DNA of 64,000 nt. Source: Leptobrachium leishanense (Eukaryota; Chordata; Amphibia; Anura; Megophryidae). The stretch covers positions 161,777,049 through 161,841,048 of the forward strand of contig CM019067.1 of assembly GCA_009667805.1 (NCBI GenBank). The letters are read 5' to 3'. Positions 10,830-21,110 of the stretch are shown one piece after another. Position 1 is the first letter of the stretch. The number at the start of each line of letters is the position of its first letter. Under the pieces are notes generated by a model. It saw only the letters and a list, made by a program, of their open reading frames with translations. It was not told where the DNA came from and ran no database searches. The translations under genes were made by a program, and so were the position numbers.

Positions 10830-11277
10830 GGCTGGGGTCAGACGAGCGTGATTTCTACGGACTGTACGTCCGTGCATTACGGACATCGTCAGTACGGATG
10901 ACGCAGTAGTGGTCACACAGTCCGTTTTTTCACTGAAGTTATTTTTGACGGATGTAGGAGGGAAAAATAAATTACAATGAAAAAACATTCTGTCCGTCAA
11001 AAATGCTGGACGTATAAATGCAGTCCGTCTGACCATGCTCCATCACTCACACACAAAGCTATGCAGACGTTGTGGACGTGGCGCACTCCGCACGTCCGTT
11101 CTAGCAGTATTACGTTCTTGCCTAACCTGCGTCCGTTTGCCGCGGCCCTTGTGCGTCCGCAGTTCAGTGCGGACGTACTTCATGTGTCAGGCTCCAATGG
11201 ACTTTCTTTCATGCTATCACGGACGTACTTTTAGGCGCAATCACGGACGTGAACACTACGCTCGTCTGACACCAGCC
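10830..11277. mobile_element. Harbinger-type MITE, 448 bp, copy 1 of a near-identical pair
   Basis: Terminal repeats GGCTGGGGTCAGACGAGCG and inverted GGCTGGTGTCAGACGAGCG, flanked on both sides by TAA (10827-10829, 11278-11280). The interior is packed with 'acgtccg'/'cggacgt' motifs. The copy at 46287-46734 has the same length and orientation and differs at about four positions, so both insertions are recent. The short open frames inside are conserved only because the copies are young. Confidence 0.85.
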
Positions 11278-11280
11278 TAA

Positions 11281-12232
11281 AACAGAATGGAAGTGGGCAA
11301 AAAACAGAGAAAGTAATTTATTTTTCATTGAGAATTCAGTGAATGGCACACAATGAATGGCACCAGATGGTGCCTTTGAAACCCGAGATATCTCAATACT
11401 GGTAGTGAAGGGGTTAAATGTGATTTGAAGTCCTATTTTATTATACCCCAATTTTTTTTTTAAAGAAAAAGAACTTTTTTTTTACACCAAAGATGGTGCA
11501 GCATTATTGTTAACGTTATAATTGAAATGGAAACAATAATTTTGCAATAAATAAAAAATAAATAAATAATAAAACGTAATTTATTTTTGATGTTTATTAT
11601 AGTTTTCTTTTACTGGAAACATGGTCATGTTTGGTATCATTGGAAAGGCCATGATCAGGGCTTTCCAATGATATCAAACATGACGCTCCATGGATCAGGA
11701 GATACAAAGGTCCAAACGACCAGCCTAGCTTCACTTGGCAGCTAGGGGGTTATCTGTCCAAATGATGTCATGGCACATATGGCGACGATGTCAGTGGGTG
11801 GGGGGTGACCCTGGCGGCTTGGCTGACATCCAAGATCCAGCCTCTAAGGGGTGAAAGAGTAGCACCGCTCAAAAGGGCAGACTCAGCCCTCTCCAATGGT
11901 GCCATTCTTTTGTTTTTATGTGCAGCCATTGGGGAGGGAGAGGGGTCCAAAGAACCTACCCCTCCCCTTTCAGGTTCCCCCTGCAGGTGCCGGGCTTCAC
12001 CTGAAAATGACATCAGTAAACACGGCGATGACATCATTGTGATGGCTGGGGCCCAATAAACCATCAGGCCGGCTTCAAGCAAGCCAGACCAATGCAGGAC
12101 CCCGGCCAGAGAGGTGAGTATAGTGAAGGAGAGGGGGGTTAAAGGACCACGCTGTACATAGTACGTCCTTGGTCCCTAAGGGGAATTTTCCCCAGTACAT
12201 ACTAGGTACGTCAGTGGTCCTTAAGAGGTTAA
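11281..12232 (-). mobile_element. TTAA-inserting transposon family A, degraded copy
   Basis: From 11414 to the TTAA at 12229-12232 it carries family A landmarks in order: 'atgtgatttgaagtc', the inverted 'tgcagcattattgtt' block, an AT-rich middle, 'catgtttggtatcattgg' with its inverse, the 'gacatccaagat' hairpin remnant, and a hairpin near the right end. The 'gaaggggttaa' at 11407-11417 points the other way, so the left 130 bp may be a second truncated copy. Confidence 0.6.
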
Positions 12233-12600
12233 ATAAACTTGTTATTTTGCTCCTTTCTGGAGGAGAGATTGTATTTCTAAGTAAATGAATTTGCAATCCT
12301 GACAGATTCCTGAAAAGAAAGGTTCACAAATTCTATCAGATACTCTTGTACTGTCTGCAGGACACACAGAGTATTGTTGCAGTAAGAATCTTAGGCCTTA
12401 GTGAGTAGGTGGTTGAAAGGAGTTCTGCGGGGCTCAGGATAAGCCACAGTGAGGGCGACTGGACAGTCTGCCCTGAACACTGCCGGCCCTGCCAAAAACC
12501 GTTGTGGTTTCAGAGAACACTTTCCTCATGGAGGATTGAATTTTTGATATCTTTGTGAATGTGCCTGTATAATTCCCCATATGAGCAGCTGTTTTCGATA
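12233..12600. other. No gene or recognisable repeat
   Basis: Unassigned intergenic sequence between the degraded TTAA element and the minisatellite-bearing element. Confidence 0.5.
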
Positions 12601-13391
12601 AAAATGTCCTCTCTTTCCTTGGATTGTAAACTCTTGGACGGAGTCCCCTCTCCTTTTAGATTGTAAGCTCTGGGGCAGGGTCCCCTCTCTGCTTGGATTG
12701 TAAGCTCTTGGACGGGGTCCCCTCTCCTTTTAGATTGTAAACTCTGGAGCAGGGTCCTCTCTCCTCTTAGATTGTAAACTCTGGGACAGGGTCCCCTCTC
12801 TGCTTAGATTGTAAACTCTGGGACAGGGTCCCCTCTCTGCTTAGATTGTAAACTCTTGGACGGGGTCGCCTCTCCTCTTAAATTGTAAGCTCTGGAGCAG
12901 GGTCCCCTCTTCTTTTAGATTGCAAACTCTGGAGCAGGGTCCCCTCTCCTCTTAGATTGGAAGCTCATCCCCACCAGATTACTATTAGTCATTGTGTTCC
13001 TTTTGCCCAGGCAGACAAACTAGGCCTCAGACCAGGGGGGCATCAAGCTTAATAAAGATTTGACAATCATCACCTTTTTTTTTGCTGTGTCCAGTATTCC
13101 ATCCAGTGGTCACAGCAGCAGCAGCCGCTGCATCTCAGCCCAGGCAGCCTCTCCCAGCGTATAAAAGGGAGTAGGAGCATGTGGTGGATTGGAGGCGGAG
13201 TGAGGACGTGACATCACAAGATCCACACAGACCACCCCCACACTGACCGGAATTCCTGTGCAGCCTGGTGTGAGTAACAAACACTCAAGCAGGCTGCACA
13301 CACAGTTGTCTGGGCAGAGCAGACAGGCAGCCTTGGTTCCAGGGGGGGGGAGTGCCCCCCTTGCCCCATCCTGCGGACGCCCATGCACTGG
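12600..13391. mobile_element. hAT element carrying a minisatellite, copy 1 (left end lost)
   Basis: From the minisatellite to its right end (GGACGCCCATG at 13381-13391) it is collinear with the complete hAT element at 31254-32263. Shared blocks include 'attgtgttcc', 'gcagacaaacta', 'ctcaagcaggctgcacacac' and 'ccccatcctg'. The left terminal repeat seen in the other copy (CATGGGCGTCCGC) is not found here, so this copy is truncated. Noncoding. Confidence 0.75.
12614..12965. repeat. Minisatellite, unit about 43 bp
   Basis: About eight to nine copies of a unit reading 'agattgtaaactctgg' + 'gcagggtcccctctc'. Alternating unit types ('ttggacgggg' and 'ggagcagggt') suggest a higher-order dimer. A shorter array of the same unit occupies the same place in the hAT copy at 31640-31850, so the array travels with the element and varies in unit number. 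Confidence 0.9.
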
Positions 13392-13859
13392 GAATATATT
13401 TAACATTGGAGACTATGGGGTTCGCCTGAATAAACCTGCCTTATGAAAACACTGAACAGCAGGGCACTTCGGCAACTTTTCACTACTGTTTGTTATTCTC
13501 TGAATAGATTAACCATTGCTTCTCTATGGGAGATTTCACTGCCGTCGAACAAAATCTGGTGAACTGCTGCTCAATAAGGAAATCCTTTAGCGCCAATGCA
13601 CTGAGAACCTATACAGGTTCATTCTTCTTTCCTTTTAAAACATTATTCATTTAGCCTTTACAGCAGTCGTTCTCAACCCTGTCCTCAAGTATGGCCCCGA
13701 AATGTCATTTTGGTGACATTTTGGACCTCTCTGAATAACCCCTTATGTTTTTGTTGACTTGTTTGTTTTATGTTGTGTAATTTTCAACTGATTTATAGAA
13801 ATAACTTCCATTTACATTGTAGTTGTATAATATAATACTGTTGAAATTTGACCGTTTCG
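13392..13859. mobile_element. GTTATTC-family fragments
   Basis: 'ttctctgaatag' and 'tctctatgggagatttcactg' (about 13495-13540) and an end-like 'ctctctgaataacccctta' (13727-13745) match internal and terminal parts of the GTTATTC family. They look like a decayed or rearranged copy. No gene. Confidence 0.45.
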
Positions 13860-14077
13860 AGTAAAAAAATATATATATATAATAATAAATAAATAATAAA
13901 AGCATCCTATTTTTTGTTTTTTTAAATTTATTAATGCAGAAATATTGTTCCCATTTCAATTATAAACAATGATGCTGCACTATCGATTTTTATTTATTTT
14001 AGCTAAAATCACATAATTTTTCAGAAAAATAAAGTAACGGGTTCCCATTTCAATTTTTTTTTAACAAGAGTACCCCA

Positions 14078-16733
14078 TCTATATATATATATAAACGTGA
14101 AAGTCCTGACTGACTGACTGACTGATCAACGTTCAGTTGAAACCATTTAACCTAGGAACATGAAATTTTGAAGGTGAACTGTTTTTATGATGTAGGCACC
14201 CACTAAGGAAGGATTTTTGGAAACTCCCCCCTAAGGGGGTGAAAAAGGGGGTTGAATATTTTAAAAAGGATACCTATAGCTCAAAAACAGAAGATGTTAC
14301 AGATGTGAAAATCTGTATTTAGATTCGTCTTGAAAAATAAAAAAAAACGTATTTTACCGTTTTTCAAAAATTCGACTGGGGGGGGGGCGAAAAAAGGGGG
14401 TTGAATATTTAAAATATTTTAAACAGGATACCTATATCTTAAAAACAGAAAATGGTACAGACGTTAAAATCGGTATTTAGATTCATCTCGACAAATAAAA
14501 AAACACGTATTTTACTATTTTCTGTAAAACTCCTTGGGGGCAAAAAGGGGGGTTGAATACTTTTATCATAAACGCGAAAGTCCTGACTGATTGACTCATC
14601 AATGCCCAGCTGAAACCGTTTAACCTAGGAATGTGAAATTTTGAAGGAGCACTGTTTTTATGATGTGGGCACCCACTAAGGAAGGATTTTTGGAAACTCC
14701 GCCTCTAAGGGGGTGAAAAAGGGGGTTGAATATTTTAACCACTTCGCTGCTAAGGACGCGCTCAGCGTGTCCAACCGCAGGTAACGTTCCTTGCGGTGGA
14801 CGCGTCCTCTCTTTGGGGCCAGTGTTCGGCCGGGTTCCGGCCGATCGCTGGCCCCCCCGGTGCGGGCTGACATCCTCGATGTCAACCCAGCACCCGGAAC
14901 CGCCGCCGGAGTAATTAGGTGTCATTGCGGGGGCGCGATGACACCAAATTCAGGTGCCCCCCGCATGTGTGGAGGAGGCGCCTGAAAGGGAGGGGGGGAG
15001 GTCCTTCGGACCTCTCTCCTTCCCGATCGGCGGCATGCAGGGGGTTAACCCAGGCACCGTTTGGAAGGGCACAGCCTGCCCTTCCAAATGGTACCTGGCA
15101 TTAACCCCATGGGGGCCGGATCACAAATCGGCACCGAAAAGCGCCGGTTTGTGATCCTTTCCCGGAGCTGGCTGACATCTTGGATGTCGGCCAAGCTTCC
15201 GGGAATGCCCCCTGAGGCCTGGCATCATCGTGCATAGCACGATGACGCCAGTCCTGGAGTTAACCCCTAACTGCCACCAATGGTGGAGATAGGGGGTTCC
15301 AATGAACCCCCTATCTCCCGATCCGTGGCAGTTAGGGGTTAATGTTTGGTATTGTTGGATCAGCCAGAGCATGGCCGTTCCAACAATACCAAACATGAGT
15401 ATAAAAAAAGTTAAAAAATAAATAAAAAAATATTTAAAAATAAAATTATTAAAAAAAATAAACAAGTTTTTTTTTCTTTTTTTGGTTTGCTAATGCAGCA
15501 ATATTGTTCCCATTTCAATTATAATGTGAACAATGATGCTGCAGTAACGATTTTTGTATGCGGTGCGTTTGTTAAAAATCGCGTAATTTTCCCCAAAATA
15601 AAATGTAACGAGACCCCATCTCTAATTTTTTTAACAAGCACACCCCATACAAAATATAACCGCAATTGCTCGCATGTTAAAATGTGAAAAAAAAACACTT
15701 TACACGTTGTAAATTATTGAAAATTAATATTTTATTGCATTTTTTGTTATAATATACAGACAGGGCATGACGTATACATATAATAATGACATATTATGAA
15801 TCTGCCGAGTCTGACGGAAAGAACGATATATAATATGTCTGGGTCATATACTAAAATAAGCCTTCAAAACGCATTTAAACATGATGAGCAAAATCGGTAA
15901 AAATGAGCTCAGCACAGAGGTGGGAAAAGCCTCAGCAGCGAAAGGGTTAAACACGATACCTATAGCTCAAAAACAGAAGATGTTACAGATGTGAAAATCG
16001 GTATTTAGATTCTTCTTAAAAAATAAAAAAACTCGTATTTTACCGTTTTTCAAAAATCCAAGTGGGGGGCGAAAAAAGGGGGTTGAATATTTTAAATATT
16101 TTAAACAGGATACCTGTATCTCCAAAACAGACGATGTTACAAAAAAATAAAACAACACTTATTTTACCATGTTCTGAAAATTCCTTGGGGGGGCAAAAAC
16201 GGGGGTTGAATACCTTTATCAGTATACCTATATTTCAAAAACCGAAGATGTTACGGGTGTGAAATTTGGTATTTACAATCTTTGTGAAAAAAACGAACAT
16301 GTTTTTTGCCATTTTCCACAAATCCAATTGGGGGGGGTCGGGGGAAAGGGGTCTGAATATTTTTATCATTATACCTATATTTCAAAAACCAAAGATGTTA
16401 CAGACGTGAAATTTGTTATTTACAATCTTCTTGAAAAATAAAAACAGGTATTTTACCATTTTCCAAAAATCCCAAGGGGGGATAAAAAAAGGGGGGCTGA
16501 ATACTTTTAAACAGGATACCTATATCTCAAAAACAGAAGATGTTACGTACGTGAAAAATTGGTATTTAGATTCGTCTTGAGAAACAAAAAAACACCTATT
16601 TTACCATTTTCCAAAAACTCAGTGGGAGGGGGCAAAAAGGGGGGTTGAATACTTTTTTCAGTATACCTATATTTAAAAAACAATTTTAACAAATCCTAAA
16701 ATCCACGTGAGCGAAGCCGCGGGCAAAAGCTAG
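14078..16733 (+). mobile_element. Nonautonomous Helitron (itself interrupted)
   Basis: Begins TCTATATATATATA at 14078 and ends with a GC hairpin (GCGAAGCCGCGGG) followed by CTAG at 16730-16733. It is inserted between host A (14077) and T (16734). TC...CTAG ends, a subterminal 3' hairpin and AT insertion without duplication are the Helitron hallmarks. Inside are about eight imperfect ~155-bp units ('cctatatctcaaaaacag', 'gatgttacag', 'ggttgaatac'). The 5' head ('cgcgaaagtcctgactgact'-like) occurs twice, at about 14095 and 14572. No Rep/helicase coding sequence. Confidence 0.9.
14735..15950 (+). mobile_element. TTAA-inserting transposon family A nested in the Helitron
   Basis: TTAACCACTTCGCTGCTAAG at 14735 to GCGAAAGGGTTAA at 15950. 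It is flanked by Helitron repeat-unit sequence that reads through if the element is removed ('gaatattttaa|acacgata'), so the TTAA is the target. It contains the hairpin chain on the left (for example 15004-15030 and 15225-15255) and the AT-rich half on the right. Complete and noncoding. Confidence 0.9.
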
Positions 16734-17014
16734 TAGAATATATAAACACAAAGGCTCGGATGATAAAAATGTGAAAAAAATAATTTTACATGCTGTAGAT
16801 GACCATTTTTTGTTATAGCATTCTGGCAGGGCATAACATTTTCATATAATAATGATATTTTGTAAATCTACCGAGTTTGTTGTAAAAAATATATATAATT
16901 TGTCTGGGTCGTGTAATAAAACGTGACTTCAAATCACATTTAAACATGATGAGCAAAAACGGTACAAATACCTCAGCACACAGAGGTGAAATGGCTCAGC
17001 TGTGAAGGGGTTAA

Positions 17015-17899
17015 AGGCTATACACAACTAATGTATAATCAGGGTATAATATTGTTTCATAAACCCTTTCTTAGGTGAAATTACTGTTTCTGAGAATCTA
17101 TATTGTGTATCATTTTCTTGACCGAGTAATTTTCTTGAACAGTAATTTTCCTGTGGGATTCTTTGTTTTGAAGTTATATGATGCGAATACTTAATTTACA
17201 ACCAACGTTATTTCTCACCATGGGTTTTATAATAATAGTCAAGTCAATCAAACGAAGGTTCAGTTGTCAGACTTTTTAATGGTAATCTCTTTATAGTTTA
17301 TATTGTGGCAAATCTCTTGTTGCACAGCTGACCACTATTTATTAAACATATGCAACACAAAACTATTTGAAGTCCATAAAAATTACTTGTCCCATCTCAA
17401 ATTGTGGTTCTTTTTGATGGACAATCTAAATTACAGCAATTTGATTCTTCAGTTTTCTAAAAATGATTATTATTTTTTTAAACTGTTATACGTTTTATTC
17501 AAGAACCCGAAGAGTAAAGACGGTAGTCAAGAGAGTCACTAAATACAAATACAAATAAACGAAAAGACTAAATGACCTGTAATTGCCAAACTTTATTTCA
17601 TAAGAAACTTTTTTTTTCTATTTAATTTCATGGATGAATGGAATTTTACAGTTCGAAATGCATTCAATCCTCCATGAAATTTACTTGTCTAAAAATGTCC
17701 AGTCCTGTTAACACGAACAAAATGTATTTACAAAGGCTTGGTTCCATTCAATTAGAGTTAAAGTTATTTAGGATTGATCAGATTTGCATGATATGGCTTA
17801 ATTTAAGTGATATCTCAGACATGTTCATAAATTAAATACTTTGATTTAGTTTTTCATCCACATGTTCAGTTAAATACAATTGCAATCACTCAGCAGTTA
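17015..17899. other. No gene or recognisable repeat
   Basis: AT-rich sequence with two short open frames (79 and 65 codons) lacking motifs. One of the longer stretches that could be unique genomic DNA. Confidence 0.5.
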
Positions 17900-18523
17900 T
17901 TTAAATTCATCCGCAAAAGCGCACTCGCAGCGCTATTTTTTTGCCTGAAGCGTTAAACGTTAACATGCGAAAAATAACGGTGGTATTACAATCCGTGCGC
18001 ATTTTTTCATTCGTCCAAAAATATTGCGCGTAAAAAAGACGCGCAAAAACCCGCGCGCATTAACGTTGCGCGCAGAAATCTGTGTGCGGACTGTTTTTTT
18101 TCACACGATTCAGCCAATCAGAATTAAGAACCACAATTGTCTCCCATTCAGTTTTGGCGCCTGTCAAAATCAATCTGAGTATATATGCTGCAGCAATAAT
18201 AAAAACACGCACAACTTCTCAATTTTATTGTTTAGGTATGCGTAGAATGTGTAACTATAGTTTGCTGTATTTTATTTTTTGGACTGGTGTATTTGGTTTC
18301 GGCCAGATTGTTCAGATTTGCCATTAACACCAGCTTTTAAAAGACGTTAAAATGATGCGCACAAACGTTGTCCGTTAAAATTTTTGCGCATAGATTGTAA
18401 TACCATCCGGGTACCAGCGCACAAACGCGGACATTGTTATACGATGTTCTGCGCAAAGGGTTTTTCACCTCGAGTTAATGCGTTTTTGCGCACGCGTTAA
18501 CAATTGCGCGAAGAAGTTAATAG
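17900..18523. mobile_element. Nonautonomous DNA transposon (Harbinger-like), copy 2
   Basis: Matches the element at 953-1566 over its middle ('cagccaatcagaatta', 'tatgctgcagcaataat', 'aacttc'). It shows inverted 'ggtattacaatcc' (17981) and 'gattgtaataccat' (18394) subterminal repeats. CpG-rich 'gcgcaaaa' arms, noncoding. Confidence 0.65.
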
Positions 18524-18689
18524 AGCCCTTGGGGTTTAGCTACAAAATAGGGTCACAAAATAGGGCTACAAAAGCCTGCAGCCTACAATGTCACTGTACC
18601 CATCGCAGGTCATTTCCTTCCTAACCTAATGACTGGTCATATAAACTAACCCCACTTAGGACAATATTACAATCTTAATACTAAATTAA

Positions 18690-19285
18690 GTTAAGTGGCC
18701 CATGCACAGGCCACCCTTATTACTATTCTAAAGTAAACAGATTAAAAGACCCATTAGCTCATTGGGGATTGCACTTTCTAGCGTAATCTTACTGTACTTT
18801 GAGGTCCCTATGCTTAACATGGGGAGCACAAAGAGTAAGTAGCGCTAGGATTACAAAGTCCTAACGCTAATTACACCCTGCTGCGGTTAACTGAAAAGTT
18901 AACCATAGCTAGAAACTGGGGCTAACTTTCAGTCAGCACCAGCTTAAAATCCCCCCAAAACCAGATACTCACCTTTTATCCCACTGCGAGAACAGCGGCT
19001 TGATCCACCGCTCCTGACACTGGGAGCAGAGTGAGACTGGGGAAAAAATACCCAGTCTCACTCTGCGATCACTCCGCGGACCTGCAGGATCTCGCAAGAG
19101 CAAGATTATGCAGGTCAGCTAGCCCGGCAGCACTAGCCTCCATGAAGTCCTAATGACTCGAGAATGGTATACGTGCAGTGGCACGTTAACGCTGCAATAC
19201 GGGGCAGGCTGCTGAATCAGCGCCTGCCCCATAATATGGTGCTAAAACGAGGACGTCAAGGGGAAACCTGCAGACATAAGAAACC
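18690..19285 (-). mobile_element. Nonautonomous DNA transposon, inverted relative of 39341-40064
   Basis: The reverse complement follows the element at 39341-40064: the 'ggggcaggcgct' block, 'caagatcatgcagg'-like sequence, 'cccagtctcactctgc', 'gttaaccacagc'-like sequence and 'ggattacaaagtcctaacgc'. Ends are less certain than for the other copy. Noncoding. Confidence 0.6.
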
Positions 19286-19640
19286 ACTTACATAAACTGT
19301 AACAAGATTACTTGTGCATTACGAATAAAAACACTTTATAAAACACATGCTGTTTTTTCTTTTTTGAAGTAATTGCATTTAAAAAGGAAAAACAAAATTA
19401 GTTTTTTTTATCTCCTGTTTCCATTTCTTGGATTTTTCACATGAGCCAACATTTGCCAATATCTGTGCAAATGTTTTAGTTTACTGTTTATTTAATCTAC
19501 AGTATTTACCAGTTAATTAGGTAGATGGGGGAATGTTTAGATAAGGTGGCAGGAGGTCTATTGTTCTCCAGTCTGAGATAAGAGATAACGTGATGACAGC
19601 TCAATGAGATAAAACAGGTAGCTTAAAAGACTTCTAATCT
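19286..19640. other. No gene or recognisable repeat
   Basis: AT-rich unassigned sequence. Confidence 0.5.
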
Positions 19641-19885
19641 ACCCCCTAGTGATGTCCTATTAATACATCCCGCACAATACCAGCTAGAGGTAACATCACT
19701 GCTCTGCCTGGAGAGAGCCTGTGGAGACATGGGTTCGATCCCGACGAGCACCACTCCAGTAAGTGTCCTTGGGCAAGACACCCAACGGTACATACTTGCC
19801 ACCCAGGACATACTTGAAAACGAGAGAAACCTCAATGTGTCCATCCTGGTAAAATCCTTTCTCAAAAAAAAATAAAAAAATACAA
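19641..19885 (+). mobile_element. tRNA-derived SINE
   Basis: Contains an RNA polymerase III B-box-like GGGTTCGATCCC (19731-19742) and a weak A-box-like 'agctagaggtaac' about 50 bp upstream, in tRNA order. A body follows with 'gtccttgggcaagacaccca', a motif known to me from vertebrate SINE bodies, and an A-rich tail starting near 19865. The body end 'ctggtaaaatccttt' recurs at 34389-34413 before another A-rich tail. The tRNA part is too diverged to be a functional tRNA. Confidence 0.7.
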
Positions 19886-20200
19886 TGATCTGAGGTGATT
19901 GACTTATTTACTCCATTCTATGGCTATTGCCACACAGCGAGGAGCAAGTGATGTAAATTTACTGCGGGGGTGGGGGGGGAGTTTACAACACAAAAAAAAA
20001 TCACAGAATGGATGCACACAGTGACACATATTGAATAAAATATTTTCTTAACTAAACACACAAGAGAAAACCAAAGCACATGTAAGATATCAGTAACATA
20101 AAATAAACAAAATAAGAACATTTCATTTTACTATTTTTAACATGAGCTATTCAATATGTCAAAAAAGATAAATCTATAAGAAAATGGAGATTACAGCGTG
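19886..20200. other. No gene or recognisable repeat
   Basis: Unassigned, with an A-rich stretch and a G-run near 19965-19980. Confidence 0.45.
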
Positions 20201-20202
20201 GT

Positions 20203-21110
20203 TCACACTGTCATAGCTACAACAGGGTACCAGAAGACCGAAATTATACCCAACAGTCCCATATCCTGTAGCAATGTCATAGGGTTATGGGCCCAGTAAA
20301 ACATTTCCTTATATTTGTAAACTCCATCTAGCTGATTTGGAGCTTTATGTAATGTAGGGACCTTTAATGAGCGCCAGTGGTGAGCCAGTACTGATTTGGC
20401 TATTCCCAAGATAATAGAAATCATACCTCTAAGGGCTAATTGAATATTGGGGGCAGGAAATGCAGGATGTATTTCTCTGGACTAATGGGGATATTCAAGG
20501 ATGTAAATCTAAGGAGAAGCGACCATTTGTCTTGGGTACATTGCCAGCAAGTATCAGAGGCCCCAGATAGATATGTTAATTTAGTAGGGGGTCAGGGACC
20601 ATTTGTACAATAATTTTTAGTAAGATTCACTCATATTAGTGCTCCTAGAGAATGTACATACAGAAGCCATAGCAAAAAACCAATGACCCCAGGGGAATGA
20701 CAGATTATGATCTATTTCCCATTTGAGCATATATGACAATTTTTAACAGATATTGATGACACCAGGCTTCAATAACACAGGGACAATGGTTTAATGGAGC
20801 ATTTTTTTACCCAGAGTCTGTTAAAAGCAGTTAAATCCATGTCAGAAAGTGCTCTGATACCTTGTCGGGTCAAAATTAGTTTGATACGAAGATAAGTAAA
20901 GAGTTCATGAGAAGGGATACTAAATTCCATAACCATATCTGGAAAAGATTTAATTGTGGTTCGTGTAATTAGTTGTTGCATGTGGGTGACTCCTTGCAGG
21001 AGCCATAAGTGAAGGAGTAGATCTGCAGAGAGCCTACTGAAGAATTTGAGTGAGGCACAGCTCATTAAGGTGAAGGGTTTGTGCAGAGGTATACCCCTTT
21101 GTCGCCAGGC
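20203..21110 (-). pseudogene. L1/Tx1-type LINE ORF2, C-terminal end
   Basis: Minus-strand translation gives 'MVMEFSIPSHELFTYLRIK' (about 20880-20940) and, further 3', 'ISIILGIAKSVLAHHWRS' (about 20370-20420). Both resemble the region after the reverse transcriptase in L1/Tx1 ORF2 proteins (a '..F..Y..L+' stretch, then 'AK..IA..W+'). The two segments are in different frames with stops between, so it is dead. The 5' limit near 21110 is where it meets a GTTATTC-family element. Confidence 0.6.

Larger units (their letters stand above)
13860..17014 (+). mobile_element. TTAA-inserting transposon family A, split by a Helitron
   Basis: The left piece (about 13860-14077) has 'ttaatgcagaaatattgttc' through 'gagtacccca'. 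The right piece (16734-17014) resumes at 'tagaatatataaacacaaag' and runs to GAAGGGGTTAA at 17014. An unbroken family copy reads across the same point (compare 4910-4930), so the interruption is exactly at A^T. The left end of this copy, with its hairpin region, is missing or has been replaced. Confidence 0.8.

Noticed and set aside
10977..11280. Pair of overlapping 81-85 codon frames conserved between 11.0 and 46.5 kb
   Set aside because: Conservation follows from the youth of the 448-bp MITE pair. Substitutions show no codon pattern and no motif is present.
19731..19742. tRNA gene
   Set aside because: The B-box-like GGGTTCGATCCC is present, but the acceptor, D and anticodon stems do not fold. 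The context (body, A-rich tail) is that of a SINE.
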